NCBI GenBank assembly: GCA_963971225.1
Contig: OZ020267.1
Coordinates: forward strand, 7,095,574-7,159,573
Source: Melieria omissa
Taxonomy: Eukaryota; Arthropoda; Insecta; Diptera; Ulidiidae
DNA: 64,000 nt
Reading direction: 5' to 3'
Below the pieces are notes generated by a model. It was not told the origin of the DNA. It did not search any database and was given only the letters and a program-made list of their open reading frames with translations. Made by a program: the position numbers and the translations under genes. This document shows, one piece after another, positions 46,768-59,019 of this stretch (positions within the stretch are counted from its first letter, which is position 1; each line of letters starts with the position of its first letter).

Positions 46768-48833
46768 GAGTTGCATTCTTCAGTAAGCAAGAAGGAACTC
46801 TGACGATCTGCTCGGCTTTGAACGGCACTTCAACGACCAGCAAGCCGAGTGCACAGAGCGAAGTCGCCACTGCACCCGAGATCAGCGAAGATACGCCCGC
46901 CTTCTACCGAGCGCGCAGCGAGGAGTTTTGCAGCACGTCCAGCATTGCCACCACAACCGGCTCGCCAACGTTGTCGTTTGCTGCTGTTGTCGACCGACAG
47001 CCCACAAAGCACGAATCCACCGCGCAACCGGCGCAAGACCAACCGAATCCATTAGCCAAGCACCCGGCACAGTCACCTTTGTCGCATCGGTACCCCACTG
47101 CACCCGGACGTCTGCAGCGAAATTTCAGGTACACGCTAAGCGACTCGCCGGCCATCGCTGGCCAAGCCGAACCCACTGAGGACAACGCACAACAGCACAC
47201 ACCGATCATGGCTTCGAGTGCCGCGCTGAACAACATGGGCCCGCCGGCCGCTCATCCCGTTAGCGAGAAGCAGCCCTGGCCCAACTCGAAGGACGACTAT
47301 GAGCTGCGCGATGTGATTGGCGTGGGCGCCACGGCAGTGGTGCATGCCGCCCTCTGCGTACCGCGCAACGAGAAGTGCGCCATCAAGCGCATCAATCTGG
47401 AGAAGTGGAACACATCGATGGACGAGCTGCTCAAGGAAATTCAGGCCATGTCGTCGTGCAACCACGAGAACGTGGTCACCTATCACACGTCGTTTGTGGT
47501 ACGCGAGGAGTTGTGGCTCGTGCTGCGCCTGCTCGAGGGCGGCTCACTGCTGGACATCATCAAGCACAAGATGCGCACCGCCAACTGCAAGCACGGCGTC
47601 TTCGACGAGCCCACCATTGCCACCGTACTGAAGGAGGTCCTCAAGGGACTCGAGTACTTTCACTCGAACGGTCAGATTCATCGCGACATCAAGGCTGGCA
47701 ACATACTGATCGGCGACGATGGCACCATACAGATTGCCGATTTCGGCGTCAGCGCCTGGCTGGCCACCGGCCGCGACTTGTCGCGCCAGAAGGTGCGACA
47801 CACGTTCGTCGGCACACCCTGCTGGATGGCGCCCGAGGTGATGGAGCAGGATCACGGCTACGATTTCAAGGCGGACATTTGGTCGTTTGGCATCACCGCC
47901 ATCGAGATGGCCACCGGCACGGCGCCGTACCACAAGTACCCGCCCATGAAGGTGCTGATGCTGACGCTGCAGAACGACCCGCCCACGCTGGACACCGGCG
48001 CCGAGGAGAAGGACCAGTACAAGGCCTACGGCAAGACATTCCGCAAGATGATCGTCGAATGCCTGCAGAAGGAACCCTCGAAGAGACCGACGGCCAGCGA
48101 GCTGCTGAAGCACGCCTTCTTCAAGAAGGCGAAGGACCGCAAGTATTTGACACAGACACTGCTCGCGACCGGCCCGTCGATGGAGACGCGCGTCCACAAG
48201 GCGGCCAAGCGGCAGCCGGGCGCATCGGGCCGCCTGCATCGCACCGTCACCGGCGAGTGGGTGTGGTCCAGCGAAGAGGAAGACAACGGCGGCAAGCATA
48301 ACTCGTCCGATTCGGAGTCCGACGACCGCCCCATCAATCGCCTCGAACGTGCCGACTCGTCGGATAGCGATCGCGACGAACAGTCCGAATTCAGCGAGAC
48401 CACAGCCACGGCAACCGAACCCGCACAAAGCGCCCAGTCTGCGGCGAATACAAATGCTGCCGACGCTGCCATGGCGCAAGCCGCTGCCGGCATGGCACAG
48501 ATGGCAATGCCGTCGGCGGAGCAGGCCGGCGGCGAGGCGCCACCCGTCAACCTGGTGCTGCGCATGCGCAATCTGCGACGCGAGCTGCACGACATACGCT
48601 TCGAATTCGCCGTGGGCAAGGACTCGGCCGAGGGCATTGCCACCGAGCTGGTGGACGCCGGCCTCGTCGACACGCTCGACACGCAGCCAATGGCCGTGCA
48701 CCTGCAGCAGCTGATCGAGCAGCGGGCCTCGCTCAAGACCATCACATTTCAGCTGAACTCGGGCGTGCAGCCGGGCGAGGTGCTCGACGACCGCTCGCTG
48801 GTGGGGTACGCGCAAATATCGATAACAGACTAG
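46768..48833 (+). CDS. fray: frayed, SPAK/OSR1-family Ser/Thr kinase (3' coding exon)
   Basis: Germinal-centre (STE20) kinase of the WNK pathway. WNK phosphorylates it, and it phosphorylates cation-chloride cotransporters of the NKCC type; Drosophila fray is needed for axon ensheathment by glia. Numbering from the in-frame TTG at 46818: a Ser/Pro/Ala-rich N-terminal region (1-160), then the kinase domain (161-439). The kinase has the IGVGATAVVHAA loop (167-178), Lys190 in CAIK, Glu207, HRD at 288-290, Asn295, DFG at 308-310, and Thr329 in HTFVGTP as the WNK target. Next is the GRLHRTVTGEWVWSSEEE regulatory motif (471-488, likely Ser484). An acidic and Ala-rich linker follows, then the conserved C-terminal domain (about 575-671) that docks RFx[V/I] motifs. 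TAG at 48831-48833. GC-rich third codon positions set it apart. No ATG precedes the kinase until 47208 (residue 131), so the real start is probably in an upstream exon. That would make the 671-residue count approximate. Confidence 0.97.
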
Positions 48834-50040
48834 GCGACGGCTGCGACGTGTGGCGGCAGCTCGTGAGCGACCGTTGCGGAGGGGAGCCAGACGTAGCGGA
48901 GGGCATGCTGTGGCGCAAGAGGGGAGGAATTGATCGCAACTAATTCACTTTCATGCAACTACACGGCGAGAGCGCGAGCGTGTGTGCCGTGTAATTGTCG
49001 AAACGTTTGTGTTTGAACTAATTGAAAATAATAATAATTTATTTGCCAAATGCTGGAGTTGTTGCTAGAGTTACATTCTTTTAGTGCTTTTAAGTAGCTA
49101 AACTGTGTATTTAATTGAGAACAAAAACGGAAACTTCCCAATTTGTCGCGCATTGCAATTGCAGGCAGTCGACGCATGAGAGAAGTCAACAAATGTATAA
49201 CACAAAAAGTACTTACAATTACATGTTAAAAGCAACTACTTGTAATTATTTATTTTGTTAAAGGCCACGACAAAAAAAAACAAACATAAACTTGCCAATG
49301 CGCTTCACGGGCCTAGCATACTTTCGAGCTGACGCCGACTGCAAATCGGTCTTTAATGCTTTCAAATTATTGCCTCGCGGCGCTACTTGCGGTAGACACT
49401 TGAAGCCCCCTAGAATGCACCAACTGGCCGGGCAGCGCCAAGTATGTACCGCCAAATCCCCCACAAACGGCTACACTCTCTTCATGCTATCGGGTTTTAA
49501 CTATCGCTGAAACTGTTCGGAAAATGAAACTGCGAACTTTTTAACATAAACTATTAAATTAATTCTAGTTGTATTGCATAATGTAATTATTATCATTATT
49601 ATTATTTATAGGGAGTTCTATGCTACATTCATACATACTATACATACATAGTTTATATTTAAAAGCAAACCGATTTGTTCACATTCAATGTTGATGCAAA
49701 ACCTATAAGCAAACAACAGCAGGAGACACTACAACTTAGTTATGAGTAAGGCACGCTGCACGCGACTCGGCCCTTGGCAAGCGACTCACGTACGCAGATT
49801 ACATTTTAACTATATCCACAACATACACTTGGCATGTACCAATCAACACTTAATAAACGATTTTGCAAACTAGTAACGTACGATGCGTGTGGCTGGCTGG
49901 CGTTGGCTCGTTTCTGAAACGGCAAACCGCACACCACACAACCTTAGTGTAGATGTTAAAAAAAATTACTATAATAATAACAATAACAACAACATGAAAA
50001 CACAATTATAATAAAAAATGAATAAAATATTGTAATGAAA
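48834..50040 (+). terminator. fray: fray 3' untranslated region and polyadenylation signals
   Basis: AT-rich non-coding sequence after the stop. AATAAA hexamers occur at 49852-49857, 50010-50015 and 50021-50026; any could direct 3' end formation. The end at ~50040 is an estimate. Confidence 0.55.
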
Positions 50041-50747
50041 GTTGCTCTAGAAAAATTCGCAAAGTGAAAAACCAAGCATTAGATCTTCAAAAGATGGCAC
50101 TGCTCTATGTCTGATACGAGGTGATTAAGTAATGGATAAGCCGCGGCGGCCGTGTATTCGGAATATGTACGCTCGCCAATCATCATACCCCGTTTTTGGA
50201 AACAATAATTAAAGTTAAATTTTAATGATGTAAATTTACGATACTTTTGTAACTGTTTAAGTAGTTGGCTGATAATTTACGCTAAACAAAACGAAACAAA
50301 CCACACACACCAAATTTTGTATTCGACGCGTCCTAAGCGCATTTGTCCAGGCTGAATAATAGATCGATTAAATAACTTTGGACATGACATCCCATAGAAA
50401 TCCATTCAGTTGTCTCAAAAACTTAAAAACAACAACAGCAACTTTAATAAAAAAAAACCTTCACTGTTTAATCATTTGTAATGCAAAACCGAAAAAAATC
50501 CGAAACGCAAAAAATCAACAATCAAAAAAAAGCTAAAACAAAAAACAAATCAATGCCTTTCGATAAATAGACAAAAAACAAAAGAAAACAAGCATGAATT
50601 TTGTGTTTTTATTTCTTATTAAACAAAATTTTGCCTCTTGGCGACACGATTTTTCTTTTCCTACTTTGGCTTTCAGTTCTATTCAAGTCGATCATAATTT
50701 GTTCAACTATTTTTATTTTGGCTCATCTTCAACTGACAAGAAAAACG
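50041..50747. other. Intergenic sequence between fray and the duplicated block
   Basis: A-rich runs (50430-50590) and no recognised gene. Confidence 0.5.
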
Positions 50748-51475
50748 CATACGATTTGCTTACTAATTGGCTTAAAACGATGCTAAACAGGTTTGTACTC
50801 GTGTGATTCCCAAACGCTCAAATACTTTCGTCATTATAAACTGTGAATTTTTTTTAGTAAATTTATTTATATAACTTTTTCTTAAATGCTCAACAGGCCA
50901 GACGGCGTTCCGCCAGCATTCTTTTAGCTACTTAACTGGCTGAGCTTTGAGCTGAAATCATATGAAAATTATATGCAAAATTACAAGTTTATAGTATATC
51001 ATCAAAAATTCTGAAGTGATAGCCTGAGCAACTTTGAATTCAGCGTGAATTCATTTAAACTCTGTCATATGTAGAAAATAGTCTAAAAAAACGTGTTACT
51101 AGTTAAATGTAGAAATTCTGTTGGCCTTTCCATCTCTGAGAGGGAAGATAGGGTTAAAGAAATCTTTGGATATGGATAGGGATCTTTGGATAGAAAATAG
51201 GTTTACGTAACTAGAGATCTGCTATAATCCTTATTGGGAATTACAATTTCATTTTGTGTTTCACGTTCTTGGTACACATTTTTAAATTCTTTTTTGTATG
51301 CCAATACTTATTTTAGAAAGAAAGACGTGTTATAAACCAAAGCACTGTAGTTAAAAATTTGTTTGGAATAGTCTTTGTCCACGAAACACTCCTTGAAGTC
51401 TCACATATCTTACCTTAACTGTAGGAAATCTCCACTCATTTCATCAAAATCAAGTTCATGAACTGAGTCCGGCAC

Positions 51476-53430
51476 ATTTCTGACTACGAGCATCTAATTG
51501 TGGCTGTTTCAGCTCTTTTTCTAGGACCTTGACACTTAACACCTTCTGCTGATTCTGTCCCATCACTATCATTATTTAAGTCTAATATATTTCTAGTCCT
51601 CGATTAGCTTCAGCACATTAAAGGATCCTCGCACTTTTCCTTCATCTGATCACAAATCATCTCGATCATGACTTGAGTCCCATAGCTTTCTGATCCTCGA
51701 GTTTCTTAGCTGACGTTAAGCATCTATTTCGGAATTTTTTATTGCTTCAGTACTTCTTTTCAGTTTCATGGCACTTTTCCCACCCGTTAATTCTGAGTCA
51801 TCACAATCAGTTCAGTCTGGTAGAATTCTGGTTCTCAAGTAGCTTTTGAGCTAACTACGAGCATCTATTTTCGGCTGCTTCAGCTCTTTTTCTAGGACCT
51901 TGACACCTCGCTATTTCTGAGTCATCACGATCATTAGCTAATTCTGATGGATTGCTAGTCCTCGATTAGTTTCAGCACTTTAAAGGATCCTGACACTTTT
52001 TGCTTCAGGTGATAACGAATCATTTCGATTATGACTTGAGTCCGATAGCTTTCTGATCCTCGATTTTCTTAGCTGGCTGTGGATACCTATGTCAGAATTT
52101 TGGATTGCTTCAGTACTTCTTTCCAGTATTATCACATTTTCCGCTCCCGTTGATTCTGAGTCATCTCGATCATCAGTTCAGTCTGGTGGAATTCTGGTCT
52201 TCAAGAAGCTTCTTAGCTAACTACGAGCATCTATTTATGGCTGCTTCAGCTCTTTTTTTCTAGGACCTTGGCACTTGACACCTCTGATTCTGAGTCATCA
52301 CGATCATTAGTTAACTCTGATAGCTTTCTGATCCTCGAGTTCCTTCGCTGCATTTAAGCATCTATTTCGCAGTTTTAGACTGCTTCAGCTCTTCTTTCCA
52401 GGATCCAAAGTATTTCTTACAATTATAATCATGAGCTGAGTCTGTCAGTTTTCTGATTCTTCAGTAGCTTCTTGGCTATTTCAGAATTTTGGTATGCTTC
52501 AGCACTTCTTTCCAGGACCCAGACTCTTTTCCACAACTGATCACAAGTAATCATACTAAAGAGTTGCGTCTGCCAGATTTCGAATCCTCTAGTAGTTCCT
52601 TAGCTGCCTGTAACCATATATTTCGAACTGCTTTAGTCCTTTTTTTCAGGACCCTGACACGTTTTCACAGCTGATCACGAGTCATGACGATCATGAGTTG
52701 AGTCTGGGAGATTTCGGAACCTCGAGTAGATTCCAAGCTGACTGTGGCAATCTATTTTGGACTGCTTTAGCCCGTCTTTCCAGGACCCAAACTCTTTTCC
52801 ATAACTGATCACAAGTCATCATAATAATTCGTTGCGTCTGCCAGATTTCGAATCCTCCAGTAGCTCCTTAGCTGGCTGTAAGCATCTATTTTGGATTGCT
52901 TTAGCCCTTTTTTCAGAACCCTGACACGTTCTCACAGCTGATTGCGAGTCATGGCGATCATAAGTTGAGTCTGGTAGATTTCTAAACCTCGAGTCGATTC
53001 TTAGCTGGCTGTGGGTATGTATTTTGAACTGCTTGAGCGCTTCTTTTCAGGACCCTGGCACGTTTTCACAGCTGATGACGAGTAATAACGATCACGAGTT
53101 GAGTCTGGTAGATTTCTGATCCTTGAGTAGATTCTAAGCTGACTGTGAGCATCTATTTTGGACTGCTTTAGCCCTTCTTTTCACTGCTTTAGCCCTTCTT
53201 TTCACTGCTTCAGCCCTTCTTTTCACTGCTTCAGCCCTTCTTTTCAGGACCCTGACATTTCCTTAACTGATCGCGAGTCATCATAATAATGAGTTGAGTT
53301 TGGTAGATTTCTGTCTTCGAGTATATTCTAAGCTGACTGTGGGCATCTATTTCAAAATTGTAAAATGCGTCAGCACATCTTTGCAAGACCCTAATACGGT
53401 TTTCCCCAGCTGATCACATTGGATCACGAG
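51476..53430. repeat. Tandem array inside copy A, ~150-bp unit, about 13 copies
   Basis: The word AGCATCTATTT or a variant recurs at about 51488, 51719, 51860, 52086, 52215, 52355, 52470, 52610, 52748, 52883, 53013, 53146 and 53341. Units also share TGCTTCAGC.CTTCTTT, CAGGACCCTGACAC, CAGCTGATCACGAGTCAT, GAGTTGAGTCTGGTAGATTT and CCTCGAGTAG. Inside it, 53162-53245 is four perfect or near-perfect copies of a 21-bp unit (ACTGCTTTAGCCCTTCTTTTC). Confidence 0.9.
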
Positions 53431-55811
53431 CGAGCTTTACTCAATTTGGTCCTTCTATCGAAGAGGTGTGGTTGTCCGAAAGGTATCACAGATGGATTTT
53501 GTCTCAAGTGGGGTCAGTTTGCTTCGTGTGTTTATGCTCCTCTGAAATAGTACAAAATTTGATTAGGAGGGATTTTTACACTGTTTTCAGTTAAGGATGT
53601 TCACGCACGTTTAAAAAATGCTGTGAGTTGCTTTACAAATTTGATTCACAACTGTGCAAAAAGAGTTAAGATAGTAAAACTTATCTTAATGGATCGTATA
53701 TTTAGTTATAGCTCAGTAAGACGATCCATCAAGGCAAATTAAACTATAATCGGTAATGTAAAAAACTGCATCAAACGAGTGGCCTTCCAAATCGAAAAAT
53801 TTGAATTGAAGTTCTTCGAATGAACTCATTGTTGATCTTTTCTGTTGGCTAAATTTAGCATTCATTTGGACAGACTCACAAAAAATTTGATTATTTTCTT
53901 AATTCTAAGTAAATATTCCAGTTAGAGTTAATATAGTGAAATCATTATAAAGGTTGACCCACAGCACGCCTGGAGAAATGTGCTGCGTAATGAATATAAG
54001 ACTATGTTCAAAATTCATTTCAGTGCCCATATCGGATCGCTACTTTTATAATAACTCAATCATTTTTAGAAAATTTTCAATATAAAGTAAATATTTTGTA
54101 TAATTTTAATCGTTTTCCGTGTTGTAGAGCTTAATTAGTGCCCTTAGCAATCAGTTTTAATTATACTTGTTTTGCTGCAATGAAAGTCGTAGATATATAT
54201 TGTTTCTCGTTCATAACTTCACAAGGCCTGATCAGAATACAGCACTACGGCTTCTTGAACCACTAAACTATTGCAGTACTGTTTTCAAATCTATGAAAAA
54301 CAAGAAAAGTTTATCGACTCCATTGTTCGATAAGTGAATATATATGTACATATAGTAGGGCCTTCACTACGAGGTTCAAAATACTCTACACACACGCAGG
54401 AATTTTATGACGTAATCTATATATATATTCTTCGATACATATTGCATGTTTGCCCGAAAACCCAATGTAAATCAGAATCAATGGAACAGGTAATTTTGAT
54501 CCTGACGGTCTTCAAGCAAGCAAGTAATGTGTATTGATTGGAATATAGAAATAATTCTGATAGTCCTACACACTCACACCATTTCTACTCTACAAGTGAA
54601 GCCAGAGAGCGCGAGAGAGAATAGATTTAGACTTGAAAATATTTAGTTGTAGTTTAAAGAAGAAACAAAAATTTCCTTTCCTTAGAATCTATTGATCGTA
54701 CACTATGTATTAGATACTTTAGGGAATTTCCAAAACCATACATATTGGAATATGCAAAAAAGCATGCTCTATGAAAATATTTCGAAAATATTGCAGTTTG
54801 ACATTGTAGCGTTTCACAACTCTGCATTGAACATAAATGACTGCTTGATATCTCGTTTAGCTCATGAACTTTCGAACTTCTGCAACGTGTACGTGAATAG
54901 GAAAAGCGTGCTAGAATTTTGTGAAAAGTGCTCAAAAATATTTGTATACTTATTTTCACAAATTTATACGACTTAAGTATGTATTCATTATTTGTAATAT
55001 TTTTATATACACAAATATTTGATATGGAAAATCTATATTTTTTAATTATGCATAGTTTTTGTAAATATTTTATGTACAACGATATACTGAAATTTATGTT
55101 TTCTGAAAACTAAAGATATTTTGTGCTCAAATAATGTTCTACAATACAAAAAGTATACCGATTTACAAATAATTTATAGTGATTTTGCTAAAATGTATAA
55201 AGCACTTTCAGCACGACGATTTTTTCGTATAATTCAAGAGTATTTATGTTTTAAGAAAATGCAAATCCATGTTGCACATTTCGCTGCCTAAGATTTCCGA
55301 GTTTCTAGTGCAGAAATCCGTCACAACAGTAAACGAATGTCGTATGTTGCATGGCACTAAGTGGCACGTGCGACAACTGTTTACTCGGTTAATGATTGTG
55401 AGAATTTAATGCTTTTGTTCAAAATAAAATAACTAATCAAATTCAAGACACATATTTTAGCATAACTTTCAACACCAGCGCAACAATTTTGAACAATTTC
55501 AAAATGTCAACAATTACAATAAATTTAAGACAAATTTCACTATTACCAGTTGATGGAAGTCTATGCAATAGACAATTCTTTGGTCTTTGTCTGCTTATGG
55601 AATTTCAATAAAGTGAGATATCTGAAGCTTAAACCAACACTGTGTTTTAACTCTAAACCAGTGATGTCCATTGGGCTGCTCGCGATGCGGCGGTGGGAAA
55701 CATGTACAAAGGGAATCTGTAACCTTTTATGAAGCAAACGAGTAAAGTGTATTGATCGGAATATATGGATTTAAGGCAGAGTAGGCGTCGCTGACACTTG
55801 CGAGCAACAAA
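53431..55811. other. AT-rich, no gene seen (within copy A)
   Basis: Two overlapping AT-rich ORFs on opposite strands (54654-55079 minus and 54692-54976 plus) have no family features and are treated as chance. Confidence 0.45.
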
Positions 55812-56030
55812 ATGGCCATCACTGCACTGAAAAATTTTTATTTATTGCTTCTAGCATTGTCCATTCCATTTGTCCAGTTTTTTCCATCCTTCTCAGCAGC
55901 AGCAACCTGTAACCTATATTGCCAATTTGCTCACATACAATCATCTCCAGTAATGCCACAAGTAATATACATTGGTCTGATCGCTGCAATGAAATTTTTA
56001 ATTATTATTTCTAAACATAAAATTTATTGA
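55812..56030 (+). CDS. Possible small secreted or membrane peptide (72 codons), unrecognised
   Basis: The ATG at 55812 has a strong insect start context (ACAAAATGGCC). The N-terminus MAITALKNFYLLLLALSIPF continues hydrophobic to about residue 30 (VQFFPSFSAAA), like a signal peptide or membrane anchor. CNLYC follows, then a second hydrophobic stretch (VIYIGLIAAMKFLIIIS). AATAAA-type hexamers lie downstream (56165 and 56306-56330). An identical copy is at 63356. Hydrophobic ORFs arise easily in AT-rich DNA, so this is tentative. No function suggested. Confidence 0.25.
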   Translation: MAITALKNFYLLLLALSIPFVQFFPSFSAAATCNLYCQFAHIQSSPVMPQVIYIGLIAAMKFLIIISKHKIY

Positions 56031-56847
56031 ATATGTTTTAACAATATTTATTGCTGACACTGAAATATTTGGTACTGTTTAGTGCCTTTGTAGTAAGGTT
56101 TGCTTTAGAATGCCTTATCCCTTAATTTTAATTTCAACTGTAAGCCTAAAGATATACAATGAATTTAATAAATCACTTGCTGCACCACCAACTTTCGTGT
56201 CGTTTAATTTTGCTGCCATATTTGTAGTTGCAGTAATGTTCCGTTATGAGAGGAAATGGGGAACTTATCATCTGCACCAAATTTCTAATAAAATGTTTAA
56301 AAAATAATAATAAATGTTAATAAATAAGAAATATGAGTTTCAAATTCTTGGAAATGACTTTCTAGTTTCAAACAACTTGCCTTCCCAAACTCGCTTTAAA
56401 GTTAACAAATTCCTTCAAGTGGTATTCGAAGTAACAGAAATGCTACACCATCCAATTTACTTTGTTTAAACAATAATTATTCACAATTATTCATTATAAA
56501 CAATAATTATTCAACTCTTAACTTGCAATTTCAATGCACCGCATTTATATTTTTCCAATTTTTCTGCCTCAGCGAAACATGAAAATGCAACCCTGCAAAA
56601 CAGCAGGTCAGACCATTTCCCATTTCATTCTCATAGGAATGGTTAAACATTTCACAATCTGTTTTTGTACAATTTTGTTTTTCATTCGTTTTCGCGTCCA
56701 CTGGACGCTTTCGTATGTACAGTTTTTTATTGAAGAAAGCTACAAAACATTGCCGGAAGCCGCTTAAGTTTTTATTTTGTTAGTTGCCGATGCTCCACGC
56801 TAAATAAGTGAAAATCAGTGAATTGAGTGTTGTGCGCGGTCGGCAAA
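56031..56847. other. Non-coding; possible initiator near the end
   Basis: A direct repeat of ACAATAATTATTCA sits at 56469-56512. TCAGT at 56815-56819 could be an initiator 31 bases before the ATG at 56848. Otherwise nothing recognised. Confidence 0.4.
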
Positions 56848-56971
56848 ATGCAAAATTGTTCGCAAATTAAGTTGTTCGACCGCAAATTTGTGGCCAATAC
56901 GCTCCGCAATACCAGATGCTGTCCGAGATGTCGCAGCGAGTTCTCCTACAACTACGATATGCGAATGGGCG
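56848..56971 (+). CDS. Probable first coding exon of an unrecognised gene
   Basis: The ATG at 56848 follows CGGCAAA, a good insect start context. The frame reads MQNCSQIKLFDRKFVANTLR, then NTRCCPRCRSEFSYNYDMRM and G, and meets a canonical donor G|GTAAGC at 56972. Without splicing, a TGA follows four codons later. Third positions are G/C-rich (CGC, CTC, ACC, AGC, GAG, TTC, TAC), like the fray exon and unlike the surrounding AT-rich DNA. A CCPRC cysteine cluster might bind metal. I do not recognise the family, and no downstream exon was identified before 57875. The minus-strand ORF 57198-56815 is its shadow. Not present in copy B within the window. Confidence 0.5.
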
Positions 56972-57874
56972 GTAAGCTGACCTGATATGTCCATACAGAG
57001 AACAAAAACAAACAGTTCCGTTATAATGGACAATGCGCATTGAATAAATGATTGTTCTTGGATGCCGGGTTGTGCGATCTCAGGGGGGCGATGGCGACTT
57101 GTTGCACATGAACGGAAGTCGCCAACGAATCTTGCGCGAATAGCGGATTCCGGTTTCATGGAAAAACGCACACAAAAATTGGTCAAATGAATAAACAAAC
57201 AAACCCATTAAGGGGGAAAGCCACTGTGACGGGTAAAAAAAAAAAAATTTTTTTTGTTTTGTTTTAAATCAAAGCTTATATATTCCATAGTATAATAATA
57301 AAGTAGTCTAATCAAAACTCTCCCGCTCAAAGAAAACAAAATTTTTTGAAATTCAATTCAATTTTGATGTCTGAAATTTGTCAGTTCAAAAAATGTTCAA
57401 CCACAGACGCAACTTCATTCAAATAAAATCGTACTAAAAGCAAAAGGAAAATGCTTAGGTATATTTTAATACAACTTTGTTTACTCTGCTGATGACTTTT
57501 TTGACAATATTTGTCAATCGAAATAGAGGTACTTTAGGGGTACTGTCTTTGAATAGACTACTTTATTATTATACTATGATATATTCACAAATATGTGTAC
57601 AAAATTTCAAGTCATAATTTCAAAAATTGACTATGTTACAACGATTTTAGTGAGAGCAGGTAGGCCGGTAGGCAGGTGGACTCAAAACTTTAAACGCGTT
57701 TTTCTCGAAACGACTTTTTTTGAACTGGCGGCATCAATAACTCGAACAATTATGAACCGATTTCTAATTTTTTTTTTTTTATTTGTTCGTCTTAGTAGTG
57801 GTTAAGGTTAAGCGTAGCCGATTTGGAAAATTTTGTTTTTTACTATTTTTTAAACTGTCTCAAAACCAAAAAAA
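56972..57874. other. Spacer before copy B
   Basis: After the putative donor, 57050-57180 is moderately GC-rich without a clear exon. AT-rich sequence with an inverted repeat (57278-57583) follows. No gene called. Confidence 0.4.
57278..57583. repeat. Inverted repeat, ~30-bp arms
   Basis: CATAGTATAATAATAAAGTA (within 57278-57310) is repeated in reverse complement within 57554-57583; 27 of 30 bases match. About 245 bases lie between. It may be the inner part of a larger decayed element starting near 57200. Confidence 0.7.
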
Positions 57875-57980
57875 CATACGATTTGCTTACTAATTGGCTT
57901 AAAACGATGCTAAACAGGTTTGTACTCGTGTGATTCCCAAACGCTCAAATACTTTCGTCATTATAAACTGTGAATTTTTT

Positions 57981-58814
57981 TTAGTAAATTTATTTATATA
58001 ACTTTTTCTTAAATGCTCAACAGGCCAGACGGCGTTCCGCCAGCATTCTTTTAGCTACTTAACTGGCTGAGCTTTGAGCTGAAATCATATGAAAATTATA
58101 TGCAAAATTACAAGTTTATAGTATATCATCAAAAATTCTGAAGTGATAGCCTGAGCAACTTTGAATTCAGCGTGAATTCATTTAAACTCTCTCATATGTA
58201 GAAAATAGTCTAAAAAAACGTGTTACTAGTTAAATGTAGAAATTCTGTTGGCCTTTCCATCTCTGAGAGGGAAGATAGGGTTAAAGAAATCTTTGGATAT
58301 GGATAGGGATCTTTGGATAGAAAATAGGTTTACGTAACTAGAGATCTGCTATAATCCTTATTGGGAATTACAATTTCATTTTGTGTTTCACGTTTTTTTA
58401 GTAAATTTATTTATATAACTTTTTCTTAAATGCTCAACAGGCCAGACGGCGTTCCGCCAGCATTCTTTTAGCTACTTAACTGGCTGAGCTTTGAGCTGAA
58501 ATCATATGAAAATTATATGCAAAATTACAAGTTTATAGTATATCATCAAAAATTCTGAAGTGATAGCCTGAGCAACTTTGAATTCAGCGTGAATTCATTT
58601 AAACTCTGTCATATGTAGAAAATAGTCTAAAAAAACGTGTTACTAGTTAAATGTAGAAATTCTGTTGGCCTTTCCATCTCTGAGAGGGAAGATAGGGTTA
58701 AAGAAATCTTTGGATATGGATAGGGATCTTTGGATAGAAAATAGGTTTACGTAACTAGAGATCTGCTATAATCCTTATTGGGAATTACAATTTCATTTTG
58801 TGTTTCACGTTCTT
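57981..58814. repeat. 417-bp tandem duplication private to copy B
   Basis: TTAGTAAATTTATTTATATA starts at 57981 and again at 58398. The first unit ends at TTTCACG and re-enters at a T-run, where copy A instead continues TTCTTGGTAC. Confidence 0.93.
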
Positions 58815-59019
58815 GGTACACATTTTTAAATTCTTTTTTGTATGCCAATACTTATTTTAGAAAGAAAGACGTGTTATAAACCAAAGCACTGTAGTTAAAA
58901 ATTTGTTTGGAATAGTCTTTGTCCACGAAACACTCCTTGAAGTCTCACATATCTTACCTTAACTGTAGGAAATCTCCACTCATTTCATCAAAATCAAGTT
59001 CATGAACTGAGTCCGGCAC

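Larger units (their letters stand above)
50748..56456. repeat. Duplicated block, copy A
   Basis: From CATACGATTTGC at 50748 the sequence matches 57875 onward. The offset is 7127 for the first ~517 bases and 7544 from 51261 to the window end. No indel was seen over the 7544-offset part. Single-base changes are rare: one seen at 51063 versus 58190 (G versus C). The right limit of copy A is unknown, because copy B runs off the window. Confidence 0.97.

Noticed and set aside
47544..48815. Long minus-strand ORF of 423 codons, and the + strand ORF 47375-48301
   Set aside because: Shadows of the GC-rich fray exon in other frames; Arg/His/Gly-rich translations without domains.
54654..55079. 141-codon minus ORF and overlapping 94-codon plus ORF, both repeated in copy B
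   Set aside because: AT-rich codon content (Ile/Lys/Phe/Tyr) on both strands at once and no family features; repeated only because the whole block is duplicated.
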